DNA of 64,000 nucleotides from Streptomyces sp. ERV7 (GTDB lineage Bacteria > Actinomycetota > Actinomycetes > Streptomycetales > Streptomycetaceae), in the NCBI RefSeq assembly GCF_001653515.1, contig NZ_LYOY01000040.1, forward strand, positions 1,240,001-1,304,000. The letters run 5' to 3'. Shown one piece after another: positions 33,174-40,703 of the stretch. The notes beneath the pieces were generated by a model. That model made no database searches. It worked only from the letters and a program-made list of their open reading frames with translations, and had not been told where the DNA came from. Both the position numbers and the translations under genes were made by a program. Each line of letters begins with the position of its first letter. The stretch's first letter is position 1.

Positions 33174-33860
33174 ATGTATCAACTCAGCGGCGTCACCAAG
33201 CGGTACCGGCGGGGCAAGGACACGATCGACGCGCTCGCCGGAGTCGACCTGACCATCGAGGACGGCGGGCGCCTGGTCATCCAGGGCCCCACCGGCGGCG
33301 GCAAGTCCACCCTGCTCCAGATGCTCGGCGGCCTCGACCGGCCCACCGGAGGCAGCGTCGTCCTGGACGGCGTCGACCTGGCGAGCCTGCCGGAGGCACG
33401 GCTCACCAAGGTGCGCGCCGAGTCCATCGGCTTCGTCTTCCAGAGCTTCAACCTGATCCCGACCCTCACCGCCCAGGAGAACGTCGAGACCGCCCTCGTC
33501 CCGCTCGGGCTCTCGGCCGCCGACCGGCGCGAGCGCGCCGCCGACGCGCTGGCCTCGGTGGGCCTCGGCGAGCGCCTGGGCCATCTGCCCGGCGAGCTGT
33601 CCGGCGGTCAGCAGCAGCGCGTCGCCATCGCCCGCGCGGTCGTCAAGCGCCCCAAGGTGCTGCTCGCCGACGAGCCCACCGGCAACCTCGACGAGGGCAT
33701 GCGCGACGAGATCATGGAGGTCCTGGAGGACCTGTGGAAGGAGCACCAGCTGACCTTCGTCATGGTCACCCACGACACCGCGCTGGCCCGCCGCGCCCCG
33801 CGCATCGCCGTCATCCGCAAGGGGAAGGTGACGATCACCGAGAACGTGTCGGCGGCGTGA
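33174..33860 (+). CDS. ABC transporter ATP-binding protein, LolD/MacB type
   Basis: The protein has 228 residues. Walker A GPTGGGKST lies near residue 41, the Q-loop in VFQSFNLIPTL, the signature LSGGQQQR, Walker B VLLADEPTGN, and the H-loop VTHD. It powers the FtsX-type permease encoded just upstream. The stop at 33860 is 9 bases from the stop of the convergent XRE gene. Confidence 0.92.
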   Translation: MYQLSGVTKRYRRGKDTIDALAGVDLTIEDGGRLVIQGPTGGGKSTLLQMLGGLDRPTGGSVVLDGVDLASLPEARLTKVRAESIGFVFQSFNLIPTLTAQENVETALVPLGLSAADRRERAADALASVGLGERLGHLPGELSGGQQQRVAIARAVVKRPKVLLADEPTGNLDEGMRDEIMEVLEDLWKEHQLTFVMVTHDTALARRAPRIAVIRKGKVTITENVSAA

Positions 33861-33869
33861 CCCGGGCCG

Positions 33870-34772
33870 CTACTGGGAGCGCGTCGGCGGGGTGACGGGA
33901 GCCGGGCGGCCGCCGGGACCGGAGGGGTCCGGGGCGGCCGCCCAGCTCGCCAGCAGCCGCAGCGAGTCCGCCGACGGCGAGCCCGGCTCCGCGTAGTACG
34001 TCACCAGCGACAGATCGTGCTCCTCGGGCAGCTTCAGCGTCTCGTACGACAGCGTCAGCTCGCCCACCACCGGGTGGTGCAGCCGCTTGGTGCCGTGGCC
34101 CTTCTGGCGGACGGTGTGGGCGGCCCACAGCGTACGGAACTCATCGCTCTTGACCGACAGTTCGCCCACCAGCGCGGTGAGCAGCGGGTCGTCCGGGTAG
34201 CAGCCCGCGCACAGCCGCAGCACGCCCACCACCTCGGCCGCCTTGTCCTCCCACTCCAGATACCGCTCGCGGGCGGTCGGGTCGAGGAAGATGTGGCGGG
34301 CGAAGTTGCGCTCCTCCGCCGGGAGCGAGACGAAGTCGCCGATCAGCGCGGCGGCCATCCGGTTCCAGGCCAGCAGGTCGAGCCGACGGCCCAGGAGGTA
34401 CGCCGGGACCGCCTCCATCGAGTCGATCAGATGCCGCAGCTGCGGCCGCACCGCCGCCTGCCGGGAGAGCCCGGCCTTCTTCTTCTTGGTCGCCGTCGGC
34501 TTCGCCAGATGCGTCAGATGCTGCTGCTCGGCGTCGGTCAGCCGCAGCGCCCGCGCGATCGCGTCGAGCACCTCGGCCGACACGTTCTGCCCGTTCCCCT
34601 GTTCGAGCCGGGTGTAGTACGCGACCGACACCCCGGCGAGCTGGGCCAGCTCCTCCCGGCGCAGCCCCGGCACCCGGCGGTGCCGCCCGAAGTCGGGCAG
34701 GCCCACGTCGCCGGGCTTGAGCCGGGCCCGGCGGGAGCGGAGGAATTCGCTGAGTTCAACACGCTGGTCCAT
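33870..34772 (-). CDS. XRE-family regulator with MmyB-like ligand domain
   Basis: This 300-residue protein starts at ATG 34772 (MDQRVELSEFLRSRR). The helix-turn-helix spans residues 10-75 (GLRREELAQLAGVSVAYYTRLEQGN). The MmyB-like domain follows (VPAYLLGRRLDLLAWN, ERNFARHIFLDPTARERYLEWE). Such regulators often control a divergent oxidoreductase gene, and here the alcohol dehydrogenase at 34936 is divergent with a 163-base spacer carrying two GGACGTACG repeats. MmyB domains are thought to bind fatty-acid-like ligands. Confidence 0.9.
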   Translation of the reverse strand: MDQRVELSEFLRSRRARLKPGDVGLPDFGRHRRVPGLRREELAQLAGVSVAYYTRLEQGNGQNVSAEVLDAIARALRLTDAEQQHLTHLAKPTATKKKKAGLSRQAAVRPQLRHLIDSMEAVPAYLLGRRLDLLAWNRMAAALIGDFVSLPAEERNFARHIFLDPTARERYLEWEDKAAEVVGVLRLCAGCYPDDPLLTALVGELSVKSDEFRTLWAAHTVRQKGHGTKRLHHPVVGELTLSYETLKLPEEHDLSLVTYYAEPGSPSADSLRLLASWAAAPDPSGPGGRPAPVTPPTRSQ

Positions 34773-34833
34773 GACATCCAAGTATCCGCCGTCGTACGAC
34801 CGCGAGCCTGACCCTGCCAGTAGTACGCACAGG

Positions 34834-34857
34834 GGACGTACGTACGGCGGACGTACG
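34834..34857. promoter_or_regulatory. Paired GGACGTACG repeats between XRE and alcohol dehydrogenase genes
   Basis: GGACGTACG occurs at 34834-34842 and again at 34849-34857, a 15-base spacing. Each contains the palindrome CGTACG. They sit midway between the divergent start codons and are the best candidates for the XRE regulator's site. Confidence 0.45.
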
Positions 34858-34935
34858 AAGAGCAGGGGGCTGGGTGACCGGCGGCGGCTGCGGCACCGTG
34901 GACGGCGTACCCGAGAATCCCGAGGAGTCAAGGCA

Positions 34936-35973
34936 ATGACCACCGTCGCCGCCTACGCCGCCCCCGCCGCCAAGGCCCCGCTGGAGCGCACCACCATCGA
35001 GCGCCGCGCCGTCGGCACGCACGACATCCTGATCGAGATCAAGTACGCCGGCATCTGCCACTCCGACATCCACCAGGCCCGCGAGGGCTGGGGCGAGGCC
35101 ATCTTCCCGATGGTCCCGGGCCACGAGATCGCCGGTGTGATCACCGAGGTCGGCGCCGGCGTCACCCAGTACGCCGTCGGCGACCGGGTCGGCGTGGGCT
35201 GCTTCGTCGACTCCTGCGGTGAGTGCGCGCAGTGCGCGGCCGGGCAGGAGCAGTTCTGCGCCCAGGCCGTCGGCACGTACAACGCCGTCGGGCGCGACGG
35301 CGAGCCCACCTACGGCGGCTACTCCACCCACGTCGTCGTCAGCGAGCGCTTCGCCGTCCGCATCCCCGACAGCCTCTCGCTCGACGTGGCCGCGCCGCTG
35401 CTGTGCGCGGGGATCACCCTCTACTCGCCGCTCAAGCGCTGGCAGGCGGGCCCCGGCAAGAAGGTCGCGATCCTGGGCCTCGGCGGGCTCGGCCACATGG
35501 GCGTCAAGATCGCGGACGCGCTCGGCGCCGAGGTGACCGTGCTCAGCCAGACCCTGCGCAAGCAGGAGGACGGCGTGAAGCTGGGCGCCGACCACTTCCA
35601 CGCCACCAGCGACCCGGAGACCTTCTCGAAGCTCGCGGGCTCCCTCGACCTGATCGTCTCGACGGTCTCGGCCCCGCTGGACCTCGGCGCCTACCTCTCG
35701 CTCCTGAAGCCGGGCGGCGCCCTGGTGAACGTGGGCGCCCCCGAGGAGCCGAACGCGCTCAACATGTTCGGCCTCATCGGCGGCAACAAGATCCTGGCCG
35801 GTTCGATGATCGGCGGCATCGCGGAGACCCAGGAGATGCTGGACTTCTGCGCCGAGCACGGCCTGGGCGCGGAGATCGAGCTGATCCGCGCGGACCAGGT
35901 GAACGAGGCGTACGAGCGGGTACTGGCGAGCGATGTGCGGTACCGGTTCGTGATCGACGCGGCGACGATCTGA
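34936..35973 (+). CDS. Zinc-dependent alcohol dehydrogenase (YahK/CAD-like)
   Basis: The protein has 345 residues. Catalytic zinc ligands are Cys in YAGICHSDIH, His/Glu in PGHEIAG and a later Cys in LLCAGIT. The structural zinc Cys cluster is DSCGECAQCAAGQEQFC. The Rossmann motif is ILGLGGLGHMGVK. The subgroup reduces aldehydes (aryl or aliphatic) with NADPH. The ATG at 34936 follows a CGAGGAG RBS. A palindromic terminator follows. Confidence 0.92.
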   Translation: MTTVAAYAAPAAKAPLERTTIERRAVGTHDILIEIKYAGICHSDIHQAREGWGEAIFPMVPGHEIAGVITEVGAGVTQYAVGDRVGVGCFVDSCGECAQCAAGQEQFCAQAVGTYNAVGRDGEPTYGGYSTHVVVSERFAVRIPDSLSLDVAAPLLCAGITLYSPLKRWQAGPGKKVAILGLGGLGHMGVKIADALGAEVTVLSQTLRKQEDGVKLGADHFHATSDPETFSKLAGSLDLIVSTVSAPLDLGAYLSLLKPGGALVNVGAPEEPNALNMFGLIGGNKILAGSMIGGIAETQEMLDFCAEHGLGAEIELIRADQVNEAYERVLASDVRYRFVIDAATI

Positions 35974-35985
35974 GCCGTCGGCCGG

Positions 35986-36030
35986 GGCCGGGGCGGTCGA
36001 TTACCCCAGGGGTAATCGACCGCCCCGGCC
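35986..36030 (+). terminator. Large palindromic terminator after the alcohol dehydrogenase gene
   Basis: GGCCGGGGCGGTCGATTACC and its exact complement form a 22-base stem around CAG-like centre bases. It starts 13 bases after the stop codon. Confidence 0.85.
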
Positions 36031-36134
36031 GTCCCCGGCAGGATCAAGGCATCCGCTCGGAAACGCCGAACGGAAGCACCGTGCGGAAGCGCCGATCGGG
36101 CGCACCGCTCGGGATCACTGACCGGGAGTCCGTC

Positions 36135-36491
36135 ATGACCGCATACGCCATAGCCCACCTGCGCCCGACCGACGGCCCCGTCCCCGAGGAGGTCTTCGTC
36201 TACATGGAGCGCATCCAGGAGACCTTCGCTCCCTTCGGCGGCCACTTCCTGGTCCACGGAACGACGGTGGAGGTACGGGAGGGCACCTGGCCGGGAGCCC
36301 TGGTCATGGTCGGCTTCCCGAGCATGCGGGAGGCGCGCTCCTGGTACGACTCGGCCCCCTACCAGTCCCTGCTCCCCCTCCGCACGAACCACATCCCCGG
36401 CGACCTGATCCTGGTGGACGGCGTCCCCCCGAACTACGACCCGGCAAAGACAGCGGCGAACTACCGGGAGGCACAGGGCGCGGGGGAGTGA
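36135..36491 (+). CDS. DUF1330-family protein
   Basis: This 118-residue protein is a ferredoxin-like dimeric alpha+beta barrel. The landmarks of the DUF1330 family are AIAHLRP near the start, YMERIQETFAPFGGHFLVHG, and FPSMREARSWYDSAPYQSLLPLR. Function is unknown; small members resemble monooxygenases of the ABM fold. The ATG at 36135 is used. The repeat cluster begins right after its stop. Confidence 0.85.
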   Translation: MTAYAIAHLRPTDGPVPEEVFVYMERIQETFAPFGGHFLVHGTTVEVREGTWPGALVMVGFPSMREARSWYDSAPYQSLLPLRTNHIPGDLILVDGVPPNYDPAKTAANYREAQGAGE

Positions 36492-36775
36492 CGTCGTGCG
36501 GCTGCGCCGGGTGGGCGCGACGGGCGGGTTGCCTGAGGGGCGCGGGGCTGTGACGTTGTGCGGCTCCGCCGGGTGGGCGCGACGGGCGAGTTACCTAAGG
36601 GGCGCGGGGAACTGCGCGACCAGCCACGTACGGTCCGCGGATCGACCGGGGTTTTAGGGGCGCGGGGAACTGCGCGACAAGCCCCCACGGGCCCGCAGAT
36701 GGACACCGGGCAAGAAGGGGCGCGGGGAACTGCGCGACCAGCCCCCACCGGCCCGCAGCCGAAGAACCCGCAGCC
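36492..36775 (+). repeat. Cluster of dispersed repeats, two families, partly in tandem
   Basis: A unit of about 60 bases, GTGCGGCTGCGCCGGGTGGG followed by CGCGACGGGCG and a GAGGGGCGCGGGG end, occurs twice (36496-36546 and 36555-36610). The core GGGGCGCGGGGAACTGCG then occurs three times (about 36600, 36658 and 36718), each followed by GCCCCCAC-type and CCCGCAG segments. The right edge abuts the broken membrane-protein gene. No coding potential is seen. Confidence 0.85.
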
Positions 36776-36789
36776 CCGGAGGGCCCCGC

Positions 36790-37245
36790 TCAGCCGCAGG
36801 CACCCGCGCCCGAATCGCCGCCCCACGGCCACCGATACGGCGAATCCAACCGATACGTCGGTCGCCGCGAGCCCGGTGCCCGTACGAAGAGCAGGGCCAT
36901 CAGCCACGTACCGCAGAGGCCCGCGGCGACCGACACCGTGCGCACCCCGAACGCCGCCATCAGCCAGGGCGTCAGCAGGCTGTAGTTGGCGGTGTGCGCG
37001 CCGCCGTACCAGGACAGGTTGTACGCCGAGCCCGGGTGCCGGGCGGCGAAGCCGGCCCAGGCGAGCTGGGCCGCGAGGTCGCCGCCACCGGTCGCGAGGA
37101 ACAGCGCCCACACCGCGTACAGCGGAAGGACCGCCAGGGTCACGACCGCCGGCACGCGCCACTGCGGCCGCAGCCACCTTCCGCGCGGTGGCGAGGCGGC
37201 TGAGTCCCTGCTCGTATCGGCCCGCAGGACCTGGCTGATGCCCAC
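36790..37245 (-). pseudogene. 3'-truncated polytopic membrane protein (GT-C-like) cut by the repeat cluster
   Basis: The first 125 codons look genuine: a helix VVTLAVLPLYAVWALFLATG, the loop LAWAGFAARHPGSAYNLSWY, and a second and third helix up to GTWLMALLFVRAPG. Such openings belong to large actinobacterial multi-pass proteins of about 500 residues. After LFVRAPG the frame reads low-complexity residues (SRRPTYRLDSPYRWPWGG) and stops at 36790, where the repeat cluster starts. The rest of the gene is missing. Confidence 0.65.
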
Positions 37246-37356
37246 CGGCCCACCCTACGGGCGGCCACTGACACGGTCACTGACACAGCCACTGGCACGC
37301 CCGTGGCCATCTCCCTCCAGGGGCGATTGTCAGACCCCTTCCCTACGCTCGAAGGC

Positions 37357-38526
37357 ATGATCACCACACTCGCCGTCGAGAACTACCGGTCCCTGCGGCA
37401 CCTCGTCGTGCGCCTCGACCGCCTCAACGTGGTGACGGGCGCCAACGGCACCGGGAAATCGTCGCTCTACCGCGCGCTGCGGCTGCTCGCGGACTCCGCG
37501 CGCGGGGGCGCGGTCGCCGCCCTCGCGCGCGAGGGCGGACTGCCGTCGACGCTGTGGGCGGGCCCGGAGAAGACGGGCCGCGCGGTCCGCGAGGGCCTGC
37601 GCCCGCTCCAGGGCACGGTGCGCGCCGAACCGGTGAGCCTGCGGCTCGGATTCGCGGGGGACGAGTTCGGTTACGCGGTCGACTTCGGGCACCCCGGGGG
37701 CGCGGCGGGCGCCCCCGCCTCGCTCTTCACGCTCGACCCGGAGATCAAACGCGAGGCGATCTGGAGCGGCGCGGTGCTGCGCCCGGCCTCGGTGCTCTCC
37801 GAGCGCTCCGGCCCGGCGGTGAAGGTGCGCGCGGCGGACGGCACTTGGCACCGCTCGTCGGGCGGGATCAGGCCGTACGACTCGATGCTGGGCGAGCTCG
37901 CGGACCCGCAGCGGGCGCCGGACGTACTGGCGGTGCGCGAGCAGATCCGCGCCTGGCGCTTCTACGACCACGTCCGCACCGACGCGCACGCGCCCGCGCG
38001 GGGCACGCACCTCGGCACCCGCACCCCGGTCCTGAGCGGAGACGGCGCCGACCTCGCCGCCGCGCTCCAGACGATCCGGGAGATCGGGGACCGGGAGGCG
38101 CTGGACGAGGCGGTGGACGCGGCGTTCCCCGGCAGCCGGGTGGAGATCGACCCGGTCGGCGGCCGCCTCGAACTGCGCCTGCGCCAGCACGGGTTGCTGC
38201 GCCCCCTGACGGCGGCGGAACTCTCCGACGGCACCCTGCGCTATCTGCTCTGGGCAGCAGCCCTCCTCACGCCCCGCCCTCCGGCCCTGATGGTCCTGAA
38301 CGAGCCGGAAACCAGCCTCCACCCGGACCTCCTGCTCCCCTTGGCCGACCTGATCCGCAAGGCGACGACCCACACCCAGCTGGTGGTGGTCACCCACGCC
38401 CGCCCCCTGGCCGAGGCCCTGTCGCGCCGGGCGAACGTCATAGAACTGGTCAAGGAGTTCGGTCAGACGGTGGTGGAGGGGCAGGGGGTACTGGATGAGC
38501 CGCTCTGGTATTGGCCGAAGCGGTGA
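37357..38526 (+). CDS. AAA15-type RecF/OLD-like ATPase
   Basis: The protein has 389 residues. Residues 1-45 form the AAA-ATPase start (TLAVENYRSLRHLVVRLDRLNVVTG) with Walker A GANGTGKSS at residue 28. An alpha/beta insert follows, then the signature-like LSDGTLRYLLWAAAL, Walker B LMVLNEPETSLHPDLL and the H motif VVVTHARPL. It lacks a TOPRIM nuclease domain, so it is not a complete OLD protein. Relatives occur alone as repair or defence ATPases. Start at ATG 37357 because the conserved strand begins there. Confidence 0.85.
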   Translation: MITTLAVENYRSLRHLVVRLDRLNVVTGANGTGKSSLYRALRLLADSARGGAVAALAREGGLPSTLWAGPEKTGRAVREGLRPLQGTVRAEPVSLRLGFAGDEFGYAVDFGHPGGAAGAPASLFTLDPEIKREAIWSGAVLRPASVLSERSGPAVKVRAADGTWHRSSGGIRPYDSMLGELADPQRAPDVLAVREQIRAWRFYDHVRTDAHAPARGTHLGTRTPVLSGDGADLAAALQTIREIGDREALDEAVDAAFPGSRVEIDPVGGRLELRLRQHGLLRPLTAAELSDGTLRYLLWAAALLTPRPPALMVLNEPETSLHPDLLLPLADLIRKATTHTQLVVVTHARPLAEALSRRANVIELVKEFGQTVVEGQGVLDEPLWYWPKR

Positions 38527-38550
38527 GGGAGGCCGGCCGGTGCCGTCGGC

Positions 38551-38766
38551 TCAGGGCGCCCCGGCCGCGACGGCCTCCGCGATCCGCACGGCCACGTGCG
38601 CCGGGACCATACCGACGTCCACCCAGGGCGTACCCCGGCCACTCACGGCGGGCCGCAGCCGAACCGTCTGCCCCTCGGGCACCCCGAGCCCCTCAAGCGC
38701 CAACTTCAGCGCCTCAGCGGCTTCCTGAGCCCGCTCCCAGCCACCGCGCCATTCCCGCATCTCCAT
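38551..38766 (-). CDS. Small conserved-looking protein, function unknown
   Basis: This 71-residue protein has two helices (WERAQEAAEALKLALEGLG and VAVRIAEAVAAGA) around a TVRLRPAVSGRGTPWVDVG strand segment. It is on the same strand as, and 80 bases downstream of, the XRE/DUF5753 gene, so it may be the last gene of that set. No motif recognised. Confidence 0.6.
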   Translation of the reverse strand: MEMREWRGGWERAQEAAEALKLALEGLGVPEGQTVRLRPAVSGRGTPWVDVGMVPAHVAVRIAEAVAAGAP

Positions 38767-38842
38767 CAGTGGGCCGCCTTTCTTCCGCCATCTTCTCCGA
38801 CGGGCAATGTTCCGCCCGGGCCTGACGGAATTCCAGACTCAT

Positions 38843-39694
38843 TCACGTGATGGACTGAAGACCATCGCGAAAAGCCGCCGCCCATACCCGCAGCAGCTCC
38901 CTGGCGGCATCGCCGAACAGGGCCCGCTCCTCGTATCCGGCGAACTCGTCGAGGTAGGCCCTGATGTCCCGTGCGTCCCGGAAGACTATCGATCCAGTGG
39001 TCAGTTCGGTCGTGACCATCCTGTCGTCGTAGATGGTGAACGTGTTCAAGGGCAGCCCTGGCGTACGCGTACCGACGGGAATGATCCCCATTCGCACGTT
39101 CGGCAGCTGGGCGAGTGAAGCGAGTTGGTCGATCTGTACGGCCATGGCATGGGCCCCGACGAGAGGGAACCGTACGGCTTGTTCGGTCAGGATGAACGTA
39201 AAGCGTTTCGACGCGTCGTAGAGGATCTGCTGGCGTTCCAGTTTCCCCGCGACGGCCTTGCTGGTATCGGCTGGTGAATGGGCCAGGCTGGCCCGGACGT
39301 ATTCCGGGGTGGCGAGCAGGCCGGTGATCAGCGACAGCAGGAAATACCGCATGTGCCTGGAGGAGGATTCCAGCGCTTTCAACTCCGCCTGGCGGCTCCC
39401 CAGCCCGGTGCGTCGCAGGTTCCGCAGGTTCCGCCATTCGGTGTTCGCGAGCCGGGCCAGGGACATGACCCGTTCGACTGCTTCCGGTGGAGCGCCGACG
39501 CCTCTCAGGTACTGCTCCACGTCCACGATGGACGGCCGCACCCTGGCGTTCTCGATGCGGCTCACCTTGGACTGGGATACGTTCATACGCCTGGCGAGCC
39601 GCTCCCCGGAGAGACCTGCCGCTTTGCGCAGTCCCTTCAGCGTGGCCGCCAATTCCTCAGGGAACTGGCCAAGCTGTTCAGCCTCGAACGTCAC
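38843..39694 (-). CDS. XRE-family regulator with DUF5753 domain
   Basis: The protein has 283 residues. The helix-turn-helix at residues 15-65 includes LKGLRKAAGLSGERLARRM and VSQSKVSRIENARVRPS. The DUF5753 domain follows (ITGLLATPEYVRASLAHS, KLERQQILYDASKRFTFILTEQAVRF, and a TELTTGSIVFRDARDI segment). Streptomyces genomes hold dozens of these, each linked to small partner genes; here the partners are the DUF6879 gene and a 69-residue protein upstream, with overlapping ends. Confidence 0.9.
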   Translation of the reverse strand: MTFEAEQLGQFPEELAATLKGLRKAAGLSGERLARRMNVSQSKVSRIENARVRPSIVDVEQYLRGVGAPPEAVERVMSLARLANTEWRNLRNLRRTGLGSRQAELKALESSSRHMRYFLLSLITGLLATPEYVRASLAHSPADTSKAVAGKLERQQILYDASKRFTFILTEQAVRFPLVGAHAMAVQIDQLASLAQLPNVRMGIIPVGTRTPGLPLNTFTIYDDRMVTTELTTGSIVFRDARDIRAYLDEFAGYEERALFGDAARELLRVWAAAFRDGLQSIT

Positions 39695-40205
39695 CGCTCA
39701 CGTACTCCGAGAAGGGCACCGACTCGCTTACCGCGATCCGCTGGAACTCGATGAACGGCGCGGGATCACCCTCGTACAGTTCGCGATTGATCTGTCCGCC
39801 GTCCGGCCGGTAGTTCATCAGGACGACCGTGGAGCGGTCGAAAAGCCAGAAGTCCTGGGCGTCGGCCAATGGGTTCGGCCGGTCGGTCACATCGAGGATG
39901 CGGATGGTCTCTCCGGCCGCCGAATGGGGCTCGTAGTATCGAGAGAACTCGAACCTCAGATAGTCGGTGAGCGGGCGAGTCAGGATACGGACACGTCCGT
40001 TCGCCCTGCCTTCAGCGCACTGCCTCTTGATCCGGTCGGTGTAGCCGGACCTGTAGGACCGAAGGTCGATGCGTTTACCTTCGTCGAACGCTCGGATCTC
40101 TGCCTCTTCCTGTGGCATCAGGTATTGAGGAAGCGTTTCGAGTCGCCAGGCTTCCGCGCGGAAGGAACGGAACATCGCCCGCCACTCCTCACCATCCAAG
40201 AGCAC
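39678..40205 (-). CDS. DUF6879-family protein
   Basis: The protein has 175 residues. WRLETLPQYLMPQEEAEIRAF and NGRVRILTRPLTDYLRFEF are the family's landmarks, followed by FWLFDRSTVVLMNY and a GDPAPFIEFQRIA ending. Start at GTG 40205 (VLLDGEEWRAMF), since longer starts give no family similarity. It overlaps the XRE gene start by 17 bases and the preceding small gene by 17 bases, so the three form one translationally coupled unit. Function is unknown. Confidence 0.82.
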   Translation of the reverse strand: MLLDGEEWRAMFRSFRAEAWRLETLPQYLMPQEEAEIRAFDEGKRIDLRSYRSGYTDRIKRQCAEGRANGRVRILTRPLTDYLRFEFSRYYEPHSAAGETIRILDVTDRPNPLADAQDFWLFDRSTVVLMNYRPDGGQINRELYEGDPAPFIEFQRIAVSESVPFSEYVSGDVRG

Positions 40206-40398
40206 GCACGGCCTCCCGCAATACCTCTTCCGGGATCTCGACAAGACCTTCCCCGAGCGGTGGTGTGAACGCTCGCGAAAGCTCGCCCTGGACGACGATG
40301 GAGCCGGAGGCGGTGCGGTAGACGTTCGGGCAGTCCTCTTCCCCGCAGGGACCACCGTTGCCGTTACCGGTGAGCCGGGTCAATTCCTCACGCGTCAT
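40189..40398 (-). CDS. Small protein of the XRE/DUF6879 unit
   Basis: This 69-residue protein opens MTREELTRLTGNGNGGPCGEEDCPNVYRT with two Cys that could bind a metal, then TASGSIVVQGELSRAF and an EIPEEVLREAVRAL helix. It is the first gene of a three-gene overlapping unit with the DUF6879 and XRE genes, a combination that I recall as common in streptomycetes. Role unknown. Confidence 0.75.
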   Translation of the reverse strand: MTREELTRLTGNGNGGPCGEEDCPNVYRTASGSIVVQGELSRAFTPPLGEGLVEIPEEVLREAVRALGW

Positions 40399-40557
40399 GG
40401 CCGAACCCCTCGTGCCGGGGCCCTGTTCGGGCCTGTGCACACGACGGTACGAGGGGCGGGCGCGGCCGTCCATGCACGAACGCGACTATGCACGTCTTGG
40501 CATAAACCCGTACCGCACAAAGACGGCGGCCACACTGGATGCGGCCGGTGGGCGCCG

Positions 40558-40653
40558 TTAGCTGTCCGTGCTGGCGACACCGATGGGGCAGCTCACACCC
40601 GTCCCGCCGATCCCGCAGTACCCGCCGGGGTTCTTGTCCAAGTACTGCTGGTG
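40558..40653 (-). pseudogene. Displaced native 3' end of msrA (left junction of the element)
   Basis: Reading down the minus strand, 40653 to 40558 encodes HQQYLDKNPGGYCGIGG, then TGVSCPIGVASTDS and a stop. It has the same length (96 bases) as the 3' end of the intact msrA at 53147-53242, which ends HQQYLDRNKNGYCGIGG... The similarity stops right after the shared GTACTGCTGGTG. This is the chromosomal end of msrA cut off by the element. Confidence 0.88.
40642..40653. other. attL core of the integrative element
   Basis: GTACTGCTGGTG is the last stretch shared by both junctions before the sequences diverge (GTACCACTG here, ATACGGCTC at the right end). The exact crossover within the msrA homology is inferred, since a 24-base identity lies lower down as well. 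Confidence 0.65.
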
Positions 40654-40703
40654 GTACCACTGCTTCAAAGGCAGCATTACCTGCTGAAGGAGCACCCAAC
40701 CTC

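Noticed and set aside
38766..39437. 223-residue minus-strand frame overlapping the XRE/DUF5753 gene
   Set aside because: It is a second frame of the regulator gene without motifs; the DUF5753 frame is clearly the coding one.
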